NCBI GenBank assembly: GCA_024277655.1
Contig: JAJRUT010000078.1
Coordinates: forward strand, 1-42,172
Length of the DNA stretch: 42,172 bases
Reading direction: 5' to 3'
DNA from: Deltaproteobacteria bacterium
GTDB lineage: Bacteria > Desulfobacterota > Desulfobulbia > Desulfobulbales > SURF-16
Made by a program: the position numbers and the translations under genes. Positions 6,227 through 14,699 of the stretch are shown here, piece after piece. The notes beneath the pieces were generated by a model. It was not told the DNA's origin. It saw only the letters and a list, made by a program, of their open reading frames with translations, and did not search any database. Every line of letters starts with the position of its first letter. Position 1 is the first letter of the stretch.

Positions 6227-7279
6227 CTACATAATAACCGAGGTCAGCCTGCCATCTGCACCCTTGTACGCCTTATGCTGGCAGACCATATTCCGTCCCC
6301 GTTTTTTGGCTTCGTACATCGCCTGGTCCGCAGCCTGAAGCAGATTGTGGACACAGGCCTCAGGCTCAGTAAGCCACTGGGGGTGCATGGAGGCAACACC
6401 AATACTCACCGTTAAATGAACATTCTTTTTTAGAATTTCACCCTTGGTGTTACGAATAACCAAAGGGTAATTTTCTACCCTGGCACGGATAAACTCCGCC
6501 AGGGCAAGGGACTCTTTTTCGGAACAAGAAGGCAGAACTATCGCAAACTCCTCCCCCCCATAACGGGCAGCTAAAACACCATGGTCAGGACACACATCTT
6601 TGTCTTTCGTGGATTTCGCAATCACACTTGCCACCAGACCCAAGACCTCATCACCAACAAGATGGCCGAATTCGTCGTTAAAGAGCTTAAAATAATCAAT
6701 GTCGAGCATAAGCAAATGGCAACTACTGTCAGCGATCGACTTCCATTGATTACGTAAATACTCATCAAAGCCGCGCCGATTAGCCAGACCGGTCAACTGA
6801 TCAGTCTTGCCCATTTTTTTTAAGGCCTTAACATCTTCCTCCATGAGATGGACAAGCTTATGAAAGGCTCCTTTCAGATCAGTGACCATCTCATGGGGCG
6901 ACTTGTCGGATAAAACTGTCTTTATTGTCAAACTTTCAAGATCAGTCACCGCCAATTTATGGTGCCCGGAGACTTCGACAAAATGACCTATAAGGGTATT
7001 GGTCTCCTTAATGGCCTCCTGCAACTCCTTGATATATGGCGCATTAAGAATACGATCAAAAGACTTTGTCGTGCGCGAAAAAGCCGCAGTGGAAAAAACC
7101 GTACCTCTGATGGTACTCCGCAGAAGAGAACATACTTCAGACCTCTGTTCCTCTGTCAGGTTTTGACAGAACTGTTTCCCAAACAGACAGTGAAGTAACG
7201 AGCCCCAACCCAAAGGAGATGGCAATTTCTGCTTGCCGATAAAGGTCTGTAGCTCTTTATTGGATATTTTTTGTCCCAT
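6227..7279 (-). CDS. Diguanylate cyclase (GGDEF protein)
   Basis: Cytoplasmic 350-residue protein. Residues 1-150 are helical without a recognised domain; residues 155-335 form a GGDEF domain with GGEEF at 241-245, the DxD-type segment MLDIDYFKLFNDEFGH and TVSIGVA. An intact active motif predicts c-di-GMP synthesis. The inhibitory RxxD site is absent at its usual place (the sequence before GGEEF is CPDHGVLAARY). It follows the CBS protein gene by 26 bases on the same strand and may be the last gene of the DUF1538/PII/CBS unit or have its own promoter. The input signal is unknown. Confidence 0.88.
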   Translation of the reverse strand: MGQKISNKELQTFIGKQKLPSPLGWGSLLHCLFGKQFCQNLTEEQRSEVCSLLRSTIRGTVFSTAAFSRTTKSFDRILNAPYIKELQEAIKETNTLIGHFVEVSGHHKLAVTDLESLTIKTVLSDKSPHEMVTDLKGAFHKLVHLMEEDVKALKKMGKTDQLTGLANRRGFDEYLRNQWKSIADSSCHLLMLDIDYFKLFNDEFGHLVGDEVLGLVASVIAKSTKDKDVCPDHGVLAARYGGEEFAIVLPSCSEKESLALAEFIRARVENYPLVIRNTKGEILKKNVHLTVSIGVASMHPQWLTEPEACVHNLLQAADQAMYEAKKRGRNMVCQHKAYKGADGRLTSVIM

Positions 7280-7305
7280 GCCATAAGGTTATCAAACCTG
7301 CAAAG

Positions 7306-7710
7306 CTAAAACAATTCATTATCTAATATCAATGAGGAAAGAGATATCATCCCCACAAGTTCAACCCCCTCCGCAACCGGGGCCCGACGAATGCCGGCTT
7401 GATGGATAAGCCTTGCCACATAACGAATATCCATATCGGCAGGCACCGTAATAACCGGTTTGGTCATAATCTCATAGACATTGACCTCAGCCGAGGTACG
7501 CCCGGCCAGAAGAACGCCCTCAATAAAGTCCTGAACGACAACGATCCCCCACACATCATCCCCATGGCGCTTTTCAACCAACAGCGAGGACACCTTTTCA
7601 GCCCGCATCTTTGCAGCAGCCTCACTAGCTGTGGCCATACCATCAATGGTAACAATGCCCTTTTGCATAACATCTCTTGCCCGAACAATTACAGTTTCTT
7701 CAGAACCCAT
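7306..7710 (-). CDS. CBS-pair domain protein
   Basis: 134 residues forming two CBS motifs: the first begins VRARDVMQKGIVTIDG, the second VYEIMTKPVITVPAD. Each repeat has the usual pattern in which the loop after the second strand contributes to adenine nucleotide binding. GAGG stands before the ATG at 7710. Free-standing CBS pairs sense AMP, ATP or similar ligands and often gate transporters. Here it follows a PII-like gene and two DUF1538 membrane protein genes, so a role as a regulatory subunit of that transporter is inferred. Confidence 0.9.
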   Translation of the reverse strand: MGSEETVIVRARDVMQKGIVTIDGMATASEAAAKMRAEKVSSLLVEKRHGDDVWGIVVVQDFIEGVLLAGRTSAEVNVYEIMTKPVITVPADMDIRYVARLIHQAGIRRAPVAEGVELVGMISLSSLILDNELF

Positions 7711-7768
7711 TATCTTTTCCTCTCACATTAACGCTAATTTAGCCTCTGCCTTGCAACGCTAAATATCC

Positions 7769-8116
7769 TTAAAAATAACTCTGCCGAACCTCTTCTTTAA
7801 AAATTTCCATCTGGCTCTCAAGCCCCACCACATGCTCCACCGGCACGACAAAGGCAATACCAGTCCCAGGTTTGTGGAACTCCCCGGCAATCTTGACTGC
7901 CTCGAGAATAGACATCACCCGATGCTCCTCCACAAGGAGCATGATAATATCCGTCTGCGCTTCCAAAGACAGGCCAAAAAACGTTTTCGCCTCATGCACC
8001 CCCGTTCCCCTGGCCGGAATAATAGTGGCCCCGGTGGCTCCGGATTCTTTGGCAGAATCGACTATCTTATCCGTAATATCGGTCTTTACAGAGGCCAAAA
8101 TAAGTTTAAAGCGCAT
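7769..8116 (-). CDS. PII-like signalling protein
   Basis: 115 residues with the PII ferredoxin-like fold signature: MRFKLILASVKTDITDKIVD at the start, SGATGATIIPARGTG before the T-loop, and GTGIAFVVPVEHVVGL as the C-terminal strand. It is not canonical GlnB, because the T-loop lacks the uridylylated tyrosine context. Its start overlaps the upstream DUF1538 gene by 11 bases, so the two are translationally coupled. PII paralogues commonly bind nucleotides and dock on membrane transporters, so I infer it controls the DUF1538 antiporter. No link to nitrogen control is visible. Confidence 0.88.
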   Translation of the reverse strand: MRFKLILASVKTDITDKIVDSAKESGATGATIIPARGTGVHEAKTFFGLSLEAQTDIIMLLVEEHRVMSILEAVKIAGEFHKPGTGIAFVVPVEHVVGLESQMEIFKEEVRQSYF

Positions 8117-8903
8117 TACGTTTCTCCATTTTGTTTTTGCTTCGTTGGACTCGCCAGTGCATCAGTTGGGCATAACCCATAACGGCGATAATCGGACATA
8201 GACTGGCAAAGGCAATAAGACCAAAACCATCCAAAGCCGGATTTCGTCCAGGTACAGTACCAGCCAAGCCAAGCCCCAGTGCCGCCACAAGGGGCACCGT
8301 TACGGTTGAAGTCGTCACCCCGCCTGAATCATAGGCCAGGGCAATAATACTTTTAGGTGCAACCAGGGTCTGACCTATGACAATCAGATACCCCACCAGG
8401 ATATACAGGTATAAAGGTGTCCCGGTAATAATTCTAAACGTACCCAAACTGATACCAAAGGCAACACCTATGGCCACCGTGATACGCAAGCCCCAGGTAC
8501 TGATGGCACCCGCCGACACCTCGTTGGCCTTTTGGGCCACAGCAATAAGGGACGGTTCGGCAATAGTTGTAGCAAAGCCAATCATGGCACCAAACAAATA
8601 AACCCAGCCATAGGCCGTCCAATCAGCCTGGTCGGGAACATGGCCTGTACCGTAAATAAATACCGGATCAGAAAGCTGGGTGGCCATGATCTTACCCAAG
8701 GGGAACAAGGCCTTGTCAAGACCCGCCAGAAATAAGGCCAGGCCAAGCACCACATACACCCCACCCACAAGCAGACGACGCAAATGAGGGATCGGTTGTC
8801 GCAACACCAATAGCTGAAAGCCGGTGATAAGAATAATAATTGGCAATACATCCCGACAGGTAGCAAGTAATACCCTACTGAAATCATAGACAAATTCCAT
8901 CAA
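8106..8903 (-). CDS. DUF1538 membrane protein, UmpB-like half
   Basis: Integral membrane protein of 265 residues with about six to seven hydrophobic segments. Family motifs are TTIAEPSLIAVAQKA in the first half and [21 protein letters not shown] in the second, the same pair seen in the neighbouring gene. In many bacteria two DUF1538 units are fused or adjacent, and a pair from Halomonas (UmpA/UmpB) was reported to act as a two-component Na+/H+ antiporter. Sequence shows the pairing; transport is inference from that family. It starts 13 bases after the stop of its partner and overlaps the PII-like gene. Confidence 0.85.
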   Translation of the reverse strand: MMEFVYDFSRVLLATCRDVLPIIILITGFQLLVLRQPIPHLRRLLVGGVYVVLGLALFLAGLDKALFPLGKIMATQLSDPVFIYGTGHVPDQADWTAYGWVYLFGAMIGFATTIAEPSLIAVAQKANEVSAGAISTWGLRITVAIGVAFGISLGTFRIITGTPLYLYILVGYLIVIGQTLVAPKSIIALAYDSGGVTTSTVTVPLVAALGLGLAGTVPGRNPALDGFGLIAFASLCPIIAVMGYAQLMHWRVQRSKNKMEKRNAL

Positions 8904-8915
8904 GAAAGAACCACC

Positions 8916-9650
8916 CTAGTTGAAAATAATAAGCCCGTAACCCATAACAAAGATCATTGGCAGTAGTGAGGCAAAGGCAATAAGACCAAAACCATCCACC
9001 AGAGGACTTCTGCCCCGAATCGTGGAGGCCAGACCAACCCCGAGAGCCGCAACCAATGGCACGGTAATGGTTGAAGTCGTGACCCCGCCAGCATCATAGG
9101 CAATACCAATAATCTCTTTGGGGGCAATAAGGGTCATCAGCATCACCAGAACATATCCAGAAATAATAAAATAATGAATTGGCCAACCACGAATAATCCG
9201 CATAACACCTATCAGGATGGCAAGCCCCACCGAAAAAGCCACCGACATTCTAAGGCCAAAAGCATAGTTCTGGCGTGATCTCAAACTTGAGTCAATCAAC
9301 TCACCGGCACTGGCAATTTCAGCCGCCTCCGCAGCCACAGCAATAAGGGCAGGTTCAGCCACCGTGGTGGAAAAGCCGAGGGCAAAGGCAAAGAGGAGAA
9401 GCCAAAACAGAGAACCCTTACGCGCCAGAGCCTGAGCCATGGCCTCACCAATGGGGAATAAGCCCATCTCCAAGCCCTGAATAAACAGGGTAAGCCCCAT
9501 CACTACAAGTAGCGCGCCAAGTAACACCTCACCAATCTGCGGCAGTGGTTGGCGCAAAACTGCTATCTGGAAAAAAGCAATCACCACAACAATGGGCAGA
9601 AGGTCAGCAAAGGCATTTTTTAATTTTTGCAGAATAATGGAGATTATCAT
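8916..9650 (-). CDS. DUF1538 membrane protein, UmpA-like half
   Basis: 244 residues from the ATG at 9650, which is preceded by AAGGAAAATA; the longer in-frame start at 9707 lacks this. The protein contains [18 protein letters not shown] and [21 protein letters not shown], matching its downstream partner. The first gene of a run with the second DUF1538 gene, the PII-like and the CBS gene. nhaD is divergent. Probably a subunit of a monovalent cation/proton antiporter by analogy with UmpAB; which half is A and which is B is arbitrary here. Confidence 0.85.
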   Translation of the reverse strand: MIISIILQKLKNAFADLLPIVVVIAFFQIAVLRQPLPQIGEVLLGALLVVMGLTLFIQGLEMGLFPIGEAMAQALARKGSLFWLLLFAFALGFSTTVAEPALIAVAAEAAEIASAGELIDSSLRSRQNYAFGLRMSVAFSVGLAILIGVMRIIRGWPIHYFIISGYVLVMLMTLIAPKEIIGIAYDAGGVTTSTITVPLVAALGVGLASTIRGRSPLVDGFGLIAFASLLPMIFVMGYGLIIFN

Positions 9651-9733
9651 TATTTTCCTTGAAAGGGGTACAGTAGGTATTGTGGCAACTCCAGTCGAGC
9701 TTGACAAGCCATTCTGCCGCAGGCGTGATATTT

Positions 9734-9811
9734 CTATCTCCCCCGATCCCCACGATGGGTGAATTTCACCAGGACAATCCTTACCAACAAGCCGAGATAT
9801 AGCGTCACCAT
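9734..9811 (-). other. Possible 25-residue membrane micro-ORF upstream of the DUF1538 operon
   Basis: ATG at 9811 to TAG at 9734 encodes a hydrophobic stretch ([17 protein letters not shown]) followed by a basic tail (THRGDRGR), as in small single-pass regulators. The frame stays open upstream to a TAA near 9860 but offers no other standard start, and no good ribosome site is seen. Could be a degraded remnant. Confidence 0.25.
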
Positions 9812-9956
9812 AACCAGTAATGTAAGTTTATCTGTTATTTTTTTTCCCCACCACCTATGATGTTACAACAAGCTGAAGCACGGATGCTTCAGTATCAGCA
9901 AATTGCCTATATAATCTTGGATATCATTATTTTTCTTAACAAGAAGGAGAACAAAA
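9812..9956. other. nhaD leader / divergent intergenic region with hairpin
   Basis: Region between the DUF1538 operon and nhaD. It holds a perfect seven-base hairpin, CTGAAGC-ACGGAT-GCTTCAG at 9873-9892, and an eight-T run at 9838-9845. GAAGGAG precedes nhaD. The hairpin lies in the nhaD leader without a U-tract, so it is more likely a structured leader or protein site than a terminator. I could not match it to a known riboswitch. Confidence 0.35.
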
Positions 9957-11387
9957 ATGACTCGATTTTCTTACCGACTGCCACTTCTATTTACACTAGG
10001 ATTACTGACAATACCCGGTGTTGCCATGGCCTCAGATGGAGGTCCGCAGCTAGACCTTACGGCCAACTGGGTGGGGTATACCTGTATAGCCCTCTTTATC
10101 ATAGCCTACGCCTTTGTTATGTCCGAGGAATACACCAACCTGCGCAAATCCAAGCCTGTTCTCCTGGCTGCGGGTATCATCTGGGCCATTATTGGCTGGA
10201 CATACGCCGCCAATGGTATGCCCCACGCAGCAGAAATAGCTGTTCGTCACAACATCCTTGAATATGCCGAACTCTTTCTCTTTTTACTGGTGGCAATGAC
10301 CTATATAAACGCCATGGACGAGAGGCAGGTGTTTGAAGCATTACGGGTCAAGCTGGTGTCCGCTGGGTTTTCCTTCCGCAAGCTGTTCTGGATTACTGGA
10401 GCCCTGTCCTTCTTTATATCCCCCATAGCCGACAACCTGACCACCTCATTGTTAATGTGTGCCGTGGTCATGGCCATTGGTAAGGACAATGTTAAATTTA
10501 TCAGTATTGCCTGTATCAATATCGTTGTTGCTGCCAACGCAGGGGGTGCCTTCAGTCCCTTTGGCGATATCACCACCCTGATGGTCTGGCAGAAAGGCAT
10601 TGTCCACTTCTGGAGCTTTTTCAACCTGTTCATCCCCTCAGCTGTCAACTGGCTGGTGCCTGCCCTAATCATGAGCTTTACAGTGCCTAACATTAAGCCC
10701 ACTGCGGATAAGGAGAACCTGCAGATGAAACGGGGCGCTGTTATAGTAATGGTTCTGTTTCTCCTCACCATCTGCACCGCAGTAAGTTTCCATAACTTCC
10801 TCCACCTCCCCCCCATGATGGGTATGATGACGGGTCTCGCCTATCTCAAATTCTTTGGTTACTACCTGAAAAAAACCCATCAAACAAAGGGTGAACAATT
10901 CCGCCGGAGACGGGGCGAACAGGATGAAGAGGTGGGCGATGTTCTCGCCTTTGATGTGTTCAAGAAAGTAGCCAGAGCCGAATGGGATACCCTGTTCTTC
11001 TTCTACGGGGTTATCCTCTGTGTTGGTGGCCTTGGCTTCATCGGCTACCTGTCCATGGTCTCAGAACTGCTGTATACCGGTTGGGGAGCCACCAACGCCA
11101 ACGTCATGGTGGGCGTGCTTTCTGCCATCGTTGACAATATCCCGGTAATGTTTGCCGTACTGGCCATGGGCCCAGAGATGTCCCAGGGCCAATGGCTTCT
11201 GGCCACCCTCACCGCTGGGGTTGGCGGCTCCATGCTCTCCATCGGCTCTGCAGCCGGGGTTGCCCTTATGGGTCAGGCCCGAGGGATATACACCTTTGGC
11301 GGCCACCTTAAGTGGACGCCGGTTATTGCCCTGGGGTATGCCGCAAGTATCTGGGTCCACTTTCTGGTTAATGGCAGAATGTTTTAA
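9957..11387 (+). CDS. nhaD: Na+/H+ antiporter NhaD
   Basis: Inner-membrane sodium/proton antiporter of 476 residues, with a cleavable-looking N-terminal signal (cleavage near AMAS, residue 24), as in NhaD proteins. Conserved intramembrane acidic motifs are present: SPIADNLTTSLL, AFSPFGDITTLMVW and SAIVDNIPVMFA. GAAGGAG gives a good ribosome site. NhaD is frequent in marine and haloalkaliphilic bacteria and supports Na+ circulation. It is divergent from a DUF1538 pair that may have a related ion-exchange function, so the locus looks like a sodium-homeostasis island. The stop is 15 bases from the convergent cbiH end. Confidence 0.94.
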   Translation: MTRFSYRLPLLFTLGLLTIPGVAMASDGGPQLDLTANWVGYTCIALFIIAYAFVMSEEYTNLRKSKPVLLAAGIIWAIIGWTYAANGMPHAAEIAVRHNILEYAELFLFLLVAMTYINAMDERQVFEALRVKLVSAGFSFRKLFWITGALSFFISPIADNLTTSLLMCAVVMAIGKDNVKFISIACINIVVAANAGGAFSPFGDITTLMVWQKGIVHFWSFFNLFIPSAVNWLVPALIMSFTVPNIKPTADKENLQMKRGAVIVMVLFLLTICTAVSFHNFLHLPPMMGMMTGLAYLKFFGYYLKKTHQTKGEQFRRRRGEQDEEVGDVLAFDVFKKVARAEWDTLFFFYGVILCVGGLGFIGYLSMVSELLYTGWGATNANVMVGVLSAIVDNIPVMFAVLAMGPEMSQGQWLLATLTAGVGGSMLSIGSAAGVALMGQARGIYTFGGHLKWTPVIALGYAASIWVHFLVNGRMF

Positions 11388-11400
11388 ATCTATCTGGGAC

Positions 11401-11436
11401 CCCTACAGGGTATACTTGCCGGTATACCCTCTTGGG
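11401..11436. terminator. Hairpin between convergent nhaD and cbiH
   Basis: CCCC, then AGGGTATAC-TTGCCG-GTATACCCT, then GGGG make a long inverted repeat with a small internal loop. It covers the last codons of cbiH and lies just after the nhaD stop. There is no strong T-run on either side, so it may be a weak bidirectional terminator or an RNA-end stabiliser. Confidence 0.4.
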
Positions 11437-12173
11437 GTTACCATCTTCTCGTTCCAGATATAGGTCTGGGAATTACCCACCATCACGGTGGACTGCATGC
11501 CAATTTCACACTCAAGCATCTTATCCAGGGTGGTTAAAACGATGGTTTCATTTTCCCTCGTTGCAGCGGTGACAATACCCACCGGAGTTTCAGGGTCGCG
11601 GTATTTAAGGAGAATCTCCCGCGCGCGGACGATCTGCTCGGTGCGTTTTTTTGATTTCGGGTTGTAGATCGCCAGGACAAAATCAGCACTGGCCACGGCT
11701 TCGAGCCGCTTTTCAATAAGCTCCATGGGGGTCAGAAGGTTCGACAGGCTGATGGCGGCAAAGTCATGCATAAGGGGCGCACCAAGTCGCGCTGCGCAAC
11801 CATTAACCGCAGCAATACCGGGGATAATCTCGATTTTTGTCTTGAGATCATGCTCCCTGGCAATTTCAAAGACCAGCCCCGCCATGGCATAGATGCCCGG
11901 ATCACCACCGCAGACCAGGGCCACCGTTTGCCCCCCCTCCACAAGCCAAATGGCCTTGGTACAACGATCCACCTCCTTCATCATCTGCGAGGACAACACC
12001 TCTTTGCCCACCAGATATTCGGGGATGAGATCAAGATAGGTCTTATAGCCAACAATGACGTCTGCCTCCTTCAGGGCATCCCCCGCCGCCGGAGTCATAT
12101 GTTTCAGACTTCCTACGCCTGTGCCGACAACGTAAAGGGTACCAGCGCCACTGCCATTGTTATGTTCTGCCAT
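11403..12173 (-). CDS. cbiH: Precorrin-3B/cobalt-factor III C17-methyltransferase
   Basis: Cytoplasmic SAM-dependent tetrapyrrole methylase of 256 residues that methylates C17 and contracts the ring in the anaerobic cobalamin pathway. It shows the methylase GTGVGSLKHMT start, the GGDPGIYAMAG motif, IPGIAAVNGCAARLGAPL and the CbiH-type IYNPKSKKRTEQI. AGGAAAC precedes the ATG at 12173. The gene start overlaps the end of cbiG by 61 bases, an unusually long overlap, which may mean that the last residues of CbiG are an extension. Last gene of the operon. Confidence 0.94.
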   Translation of the reverse strand: MAEHNNGSGAGTLYVVGTGVGSLKHMTPAAGDALKEADVIVGYKTYLDLIPEYLVGKEVLSSQMMKEVDRCTKAIWLVEGGQTVALVCGGDPGIYAMAGLVFEIAREHDLKTKIEIIPGIAAVNGCAARLGAPLMHDFAAISLSNLLTPMELIEKRLEAVASADFVLAIYNPKSKKRTEQIVRAREILLKYRDPETPVGIVTAATRENETIVLTTLDKMLECEIGMQSTVMVGNSQTYIWNEKMVTPRGYTGKYTL

Positions 12174-13111
12174 TTTCGTTTCCTGCTTATTAAATTAGAA
12201 ATTTTATTTTTGAATGCACCACTCAAGAGGGCGCACGGTTCCGCCACCCCGATGGCCCCCACCGCCTTCATAGCCGCCTCGGAGACTTCCGCAACAGCGA
12301 CGCCGTTTATTTCATCTTTACTGAAAAAATCAATCGGCCAGCCCCGGTCTTTGGCAAACTCGAGTAAACCCACCTCATCATTTTTTTTATCAATGGAGGC
12401 AAGGTTTTTGATTGCCTGTTGATTAAGACCAAGATCTGCAAAAAGCTCTGTTAGCGCCTCCTCAAATTCAATAGGCGGCGTATGGCGATTACACCCCGTG
12501 CCAACCACGATATTTATGGGACACAGCACAGACCGCCCCTGGAAACAGTCGCGATTTGAAATAATCAGATCGGCCTCATCTACCCCTGCAACCTGCTGTA
12601 ATCCTGTGGGTAACGACTCAACAGCCAAATCAGTATAGACCTTGAGTGTCCCTTGATTTACAAGTGTTGCGCTGGCCTCGACAAAAAGCTCTTTTGAACC
12701 ACACAACTTCTGCCTCTTGGCCCAGAGATCAAGGGATACCAAGCCAAGGGTGTCAGAAGCGGTGGTAATAACCGGCTCGCCACCCAGAATTTCAGCCACC
12801 TGAATTGCCAGTTCATTGCCCCCACCCAAATGCCCGGAAAGGAGACTGATGGCATGACGCCCCTTCTCATCCACCACCACCACACAGGGGTCGCTGCGCT
12901 TGTCACCAAGGAGAGGGGCAAGGGAGCGCACGACAATTCCCGTAGCCATCACACAGACAAACCCACCAAAAGACCCCCAATTACTAGCAAGATTTTGACT
13001 TATACCTTTTTCTGTAAGGAGAGTTGCCTGGGGGAGTTTAGCCTGGAGTTTCTGGGCTAACTGTTTTCCACCTTGGGTTATGGCGATAATTGCGGTTTTC
13101 ATAACTTTCAT
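12113..13111 (-). CDS. cbiG: Cobalt-precorrin-5A hydrolase
   Basis: 332 residues. CbiG opens the delta-lactone of cobalt-precorrin-5A with loss of acetaldehyde. The N-terminal domain has AITQGGKQLAQKL and FVCVMATGIVVRSLAPLL. The core carries DEKGRHAISLLSGHLGGGNELA, and the C-terminal domain has VVGTGCNRHTP and ASIDKKNDEVGLLEFA, all diagnostic of CbiG. It overlaps cbiF by four bases at its start and runs 61 bases into cbiH at its end. The C-terminal KRKWQNITMAVALVPF tail lies in that overlap and is probably not conserved. Confidence 0.94.
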   Translation of the reverse strand: MKVMKTAIIAITQGGKQLAQKLQAKLPQATLLTEKGISQNLASNWGSFGGFVCVMATGIVVRSLAPLLGDKRSDPCVVVVDEKGRHAISLLSGHLGGGNELAIQVAEILGGEPVITTASDTLGLVSLDLWAKRQKLCGSKELFVEASATLVNQGTLKVYTDLAVESLPTGLQQVAGVDEADLIISNRDCFQGRSVLCPINIVVGTGCNRHTPPIEFEEALTELFADLGLNQQAIKNLASIDKKNDEVGLLEFAKDRGWPIDFFSKDEINGVAVAEVSEAAMKAVGAIGVAEPCALLSGAFKNKISNLISRKRKWQNITMAVALVPFTLSAQA

Positions 13112-13875
13112 TTACTCACCTTATCCCTATAGCCATGACTGAAATGTTTATCATATAATTTAGATAAAGCGGGGGGCGGGGCATCGGCGAGCACCTCACC
13201 CACGGCTATAATGGCAGTGCGGGTAATACCGGCATTTTCAACCTGGTCAACGATGGTAGCAAGGGTTCCGCGCAGTTGCCGTTCCTCGGGCCAACTCACC
13301 TTTTCCACCACCGCCACCGGAGTTTCCGGCGGGTAGCCCCCTAAAATAAGCTCAGCCACCACATCATCAATCATATTTATGGAAAGAAGGATCAGCATGG
13401 TGGCCTGATGAGTGGCCAGGGAGACAAGATCTTCCCCCTCCGGCATGGGTGTGCGTCCTGCCCGCCTAGTAATGATGATGGTCTGGGAAACCTCAGGCAG
13501 GGTCAACTGGGTGGACAAGGCGGCAGCGGTGGCGGTGGCTGAACTCACTCCGGGGATAACCTGAAAGGGAATATCCTCCTTGACCAGTTCCGCAATCTGC
13601 TCGTTGATCGCCCCATAGATCGCCGGATCGCCAGTGTGCAGCCGCACCACCCTCCTGCCGGCCTTAAAGGCTGGGATCATCAGGGCCAGAACCTCATCAA
13701 GATTCAATCCGGCCGAATTAACCACTTCCCCATCAAGGTTAGAAATTAACGGTTCCGGCACCAGACTGCCCGTGTAAATAACGAGATCAGCCTCGCTAAG
13801 TAAACGCTGCCCCTTTACCGTAATAAGCTCGGGATCACCAGGCCCTGCCCCAACGAAATGTATTTGCTTTGTCAT
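13108..13875 (-). CDS. cbiF: Cobalt-precorrin-4 C11-methyltransferase
   Basis: 255-residue SAM-dependent methylase acting on C11. The N-terminal VGAGPGDPELITVKG and VIYTGSLVPE are typical of CbiF/CobM, as are LHTGDPAIYGAINEQ and VIPGVSSATATAAAL. It sits between cbiL and cbiG in pathway-related order. Overlap with cbiG (ATGA type) suggests coupling. Confidence 0.95.
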   Translation of the reverse strand: MTKQIHFVGAGPGDPELITVKGQRLLSEADLVIYTGSLVPEPLISNLDGEVVNSAGLNLDEVLALMIPAFKAGRRVVRLHTGDPAIYGAINEQIAELVKEDIPFQVIPGVSSATATAAALSTQLTLPEVSQTIIITRRAGRTPMPEGEDLVSLATHQATMLILLSINMIDDVVAELILGGYPPETPVAVVEKVSWPEERQLRGTLATIVDQVENAGITRTAIIAVGEVLADAPPPALSKLYDKHFSHGYRDKVSK

Positions 13876-13908
13876 AAAATGACCCTAACGACCCTGTGGT
13901 TCAAAAAA

Positions 13909-14634
13909 TTAATTCTTGCGGACAATGAGTGTCGAAAAATAATGTAACTCTTTACCCACAAGTGCTTTTAAATCGTGATGCACCCGCTCATCCGCCATGG
14001 AAGTGCGCTCCACCAAAACAGACGTATCCAATAAGCCCAGCTCTTCGAGAAGCGGCACCAGACGATCCATGGATTTAAAGACCTTCATAAAGACCACGGC
14101 GTTGAACTGCGAGAGAACTTCGCGTATTTTGCTGTTTTCAAAGACGGCGGGGATCACGACAAGTTCGTCGTCACCTAGGCAGAGGGGGGTTTTGGCAGCA
14201 GCGGCTGTGGCACCAATGGCGGAAATGCCGGGGATGATTTCAATATTTGCCATCGGACTCCTGGCAAGGAGGGTTTCAGCAACATAAAACCCCGTGCAAT
14301 AGATCGCAGGATCTCCCAGGGTTGGCAGGGCCACATCATGCCCCTGCTCAAGATGCGAGAGGATCCAGGAGGTGGCATCATCCCACGCCTCCTGAACTTC
14401 CAGGTCAGCAGGTTCACCCCTATAAATTTTTTTCATGGGGAAATGGTGGGTGAGAATCTCTTTGCCGTCGGCACGCACCGCACCGGAGGCTATGGTAAAG
14501 GCTGTACTAATCCCATCTTTACTGGCAGAGGGTGTGAGCCAGGCCGCGCTTTGATCTAAAATCCGGGCGGCTTTAATGGTCATCAGCTCCGGATCACCGG
14601 GGCCAACACCAACAACGTAAAATGTTCCTGTCAT
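13909..14634 (-). CDS. cbiL: Cobalt-factor II / precorrin-2 C20-methyltransferase
   Basis: 241-residue methylase that adds the C20 methyl group, the first methylation after cobalt insertion. Motifs: VGVGPGDPELMTIKAARIL, PTLGDPAIYCTGFYV and IIPGISAIGATAAAAK. The CbiL-type substitutions around the first motif and ASKDGISTAF set it apart from CbiF and CbiH. The cobalt-dependent reading follows from the CbiK, CbiG and CbiD partners in the same locus. Confidence 0.93.
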   Translation of the reverse strand: MTGTFYVVGVGPGDPELMTIKAARILDQSAAWLTPSASKDGISTAFTIASGAVRADGKEILTHHFPMKKIYRGEPADLEVQEAWDDATSWILSHLEQGHDVALPTLGDPAIYCTGFYVAETLLARSPMANIEIIPGISAIGATAAAAKTPLCLGDDELVVIPAVFENSKIREVLSQFNAVVFMKVFKSMDRLVPLLEELGLLDTSVLVERTSMADERVHHDLKALVGKELHYFSTLIVRKN

Positions 14635-14699
14635 TTTTTTCTAACAAACCACGAGAAAGCCCGAGGAGGATGATTCCATCCCCACCCCCAAACTCCATC

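Noticed and set aside
9651-9707. Longer N-terminus for the first DUF1538 protein
   Set aside because: No ribosome site at 9707, while AAGGAAAATA fits the ATG at 9650, which begins the family-like sequence.
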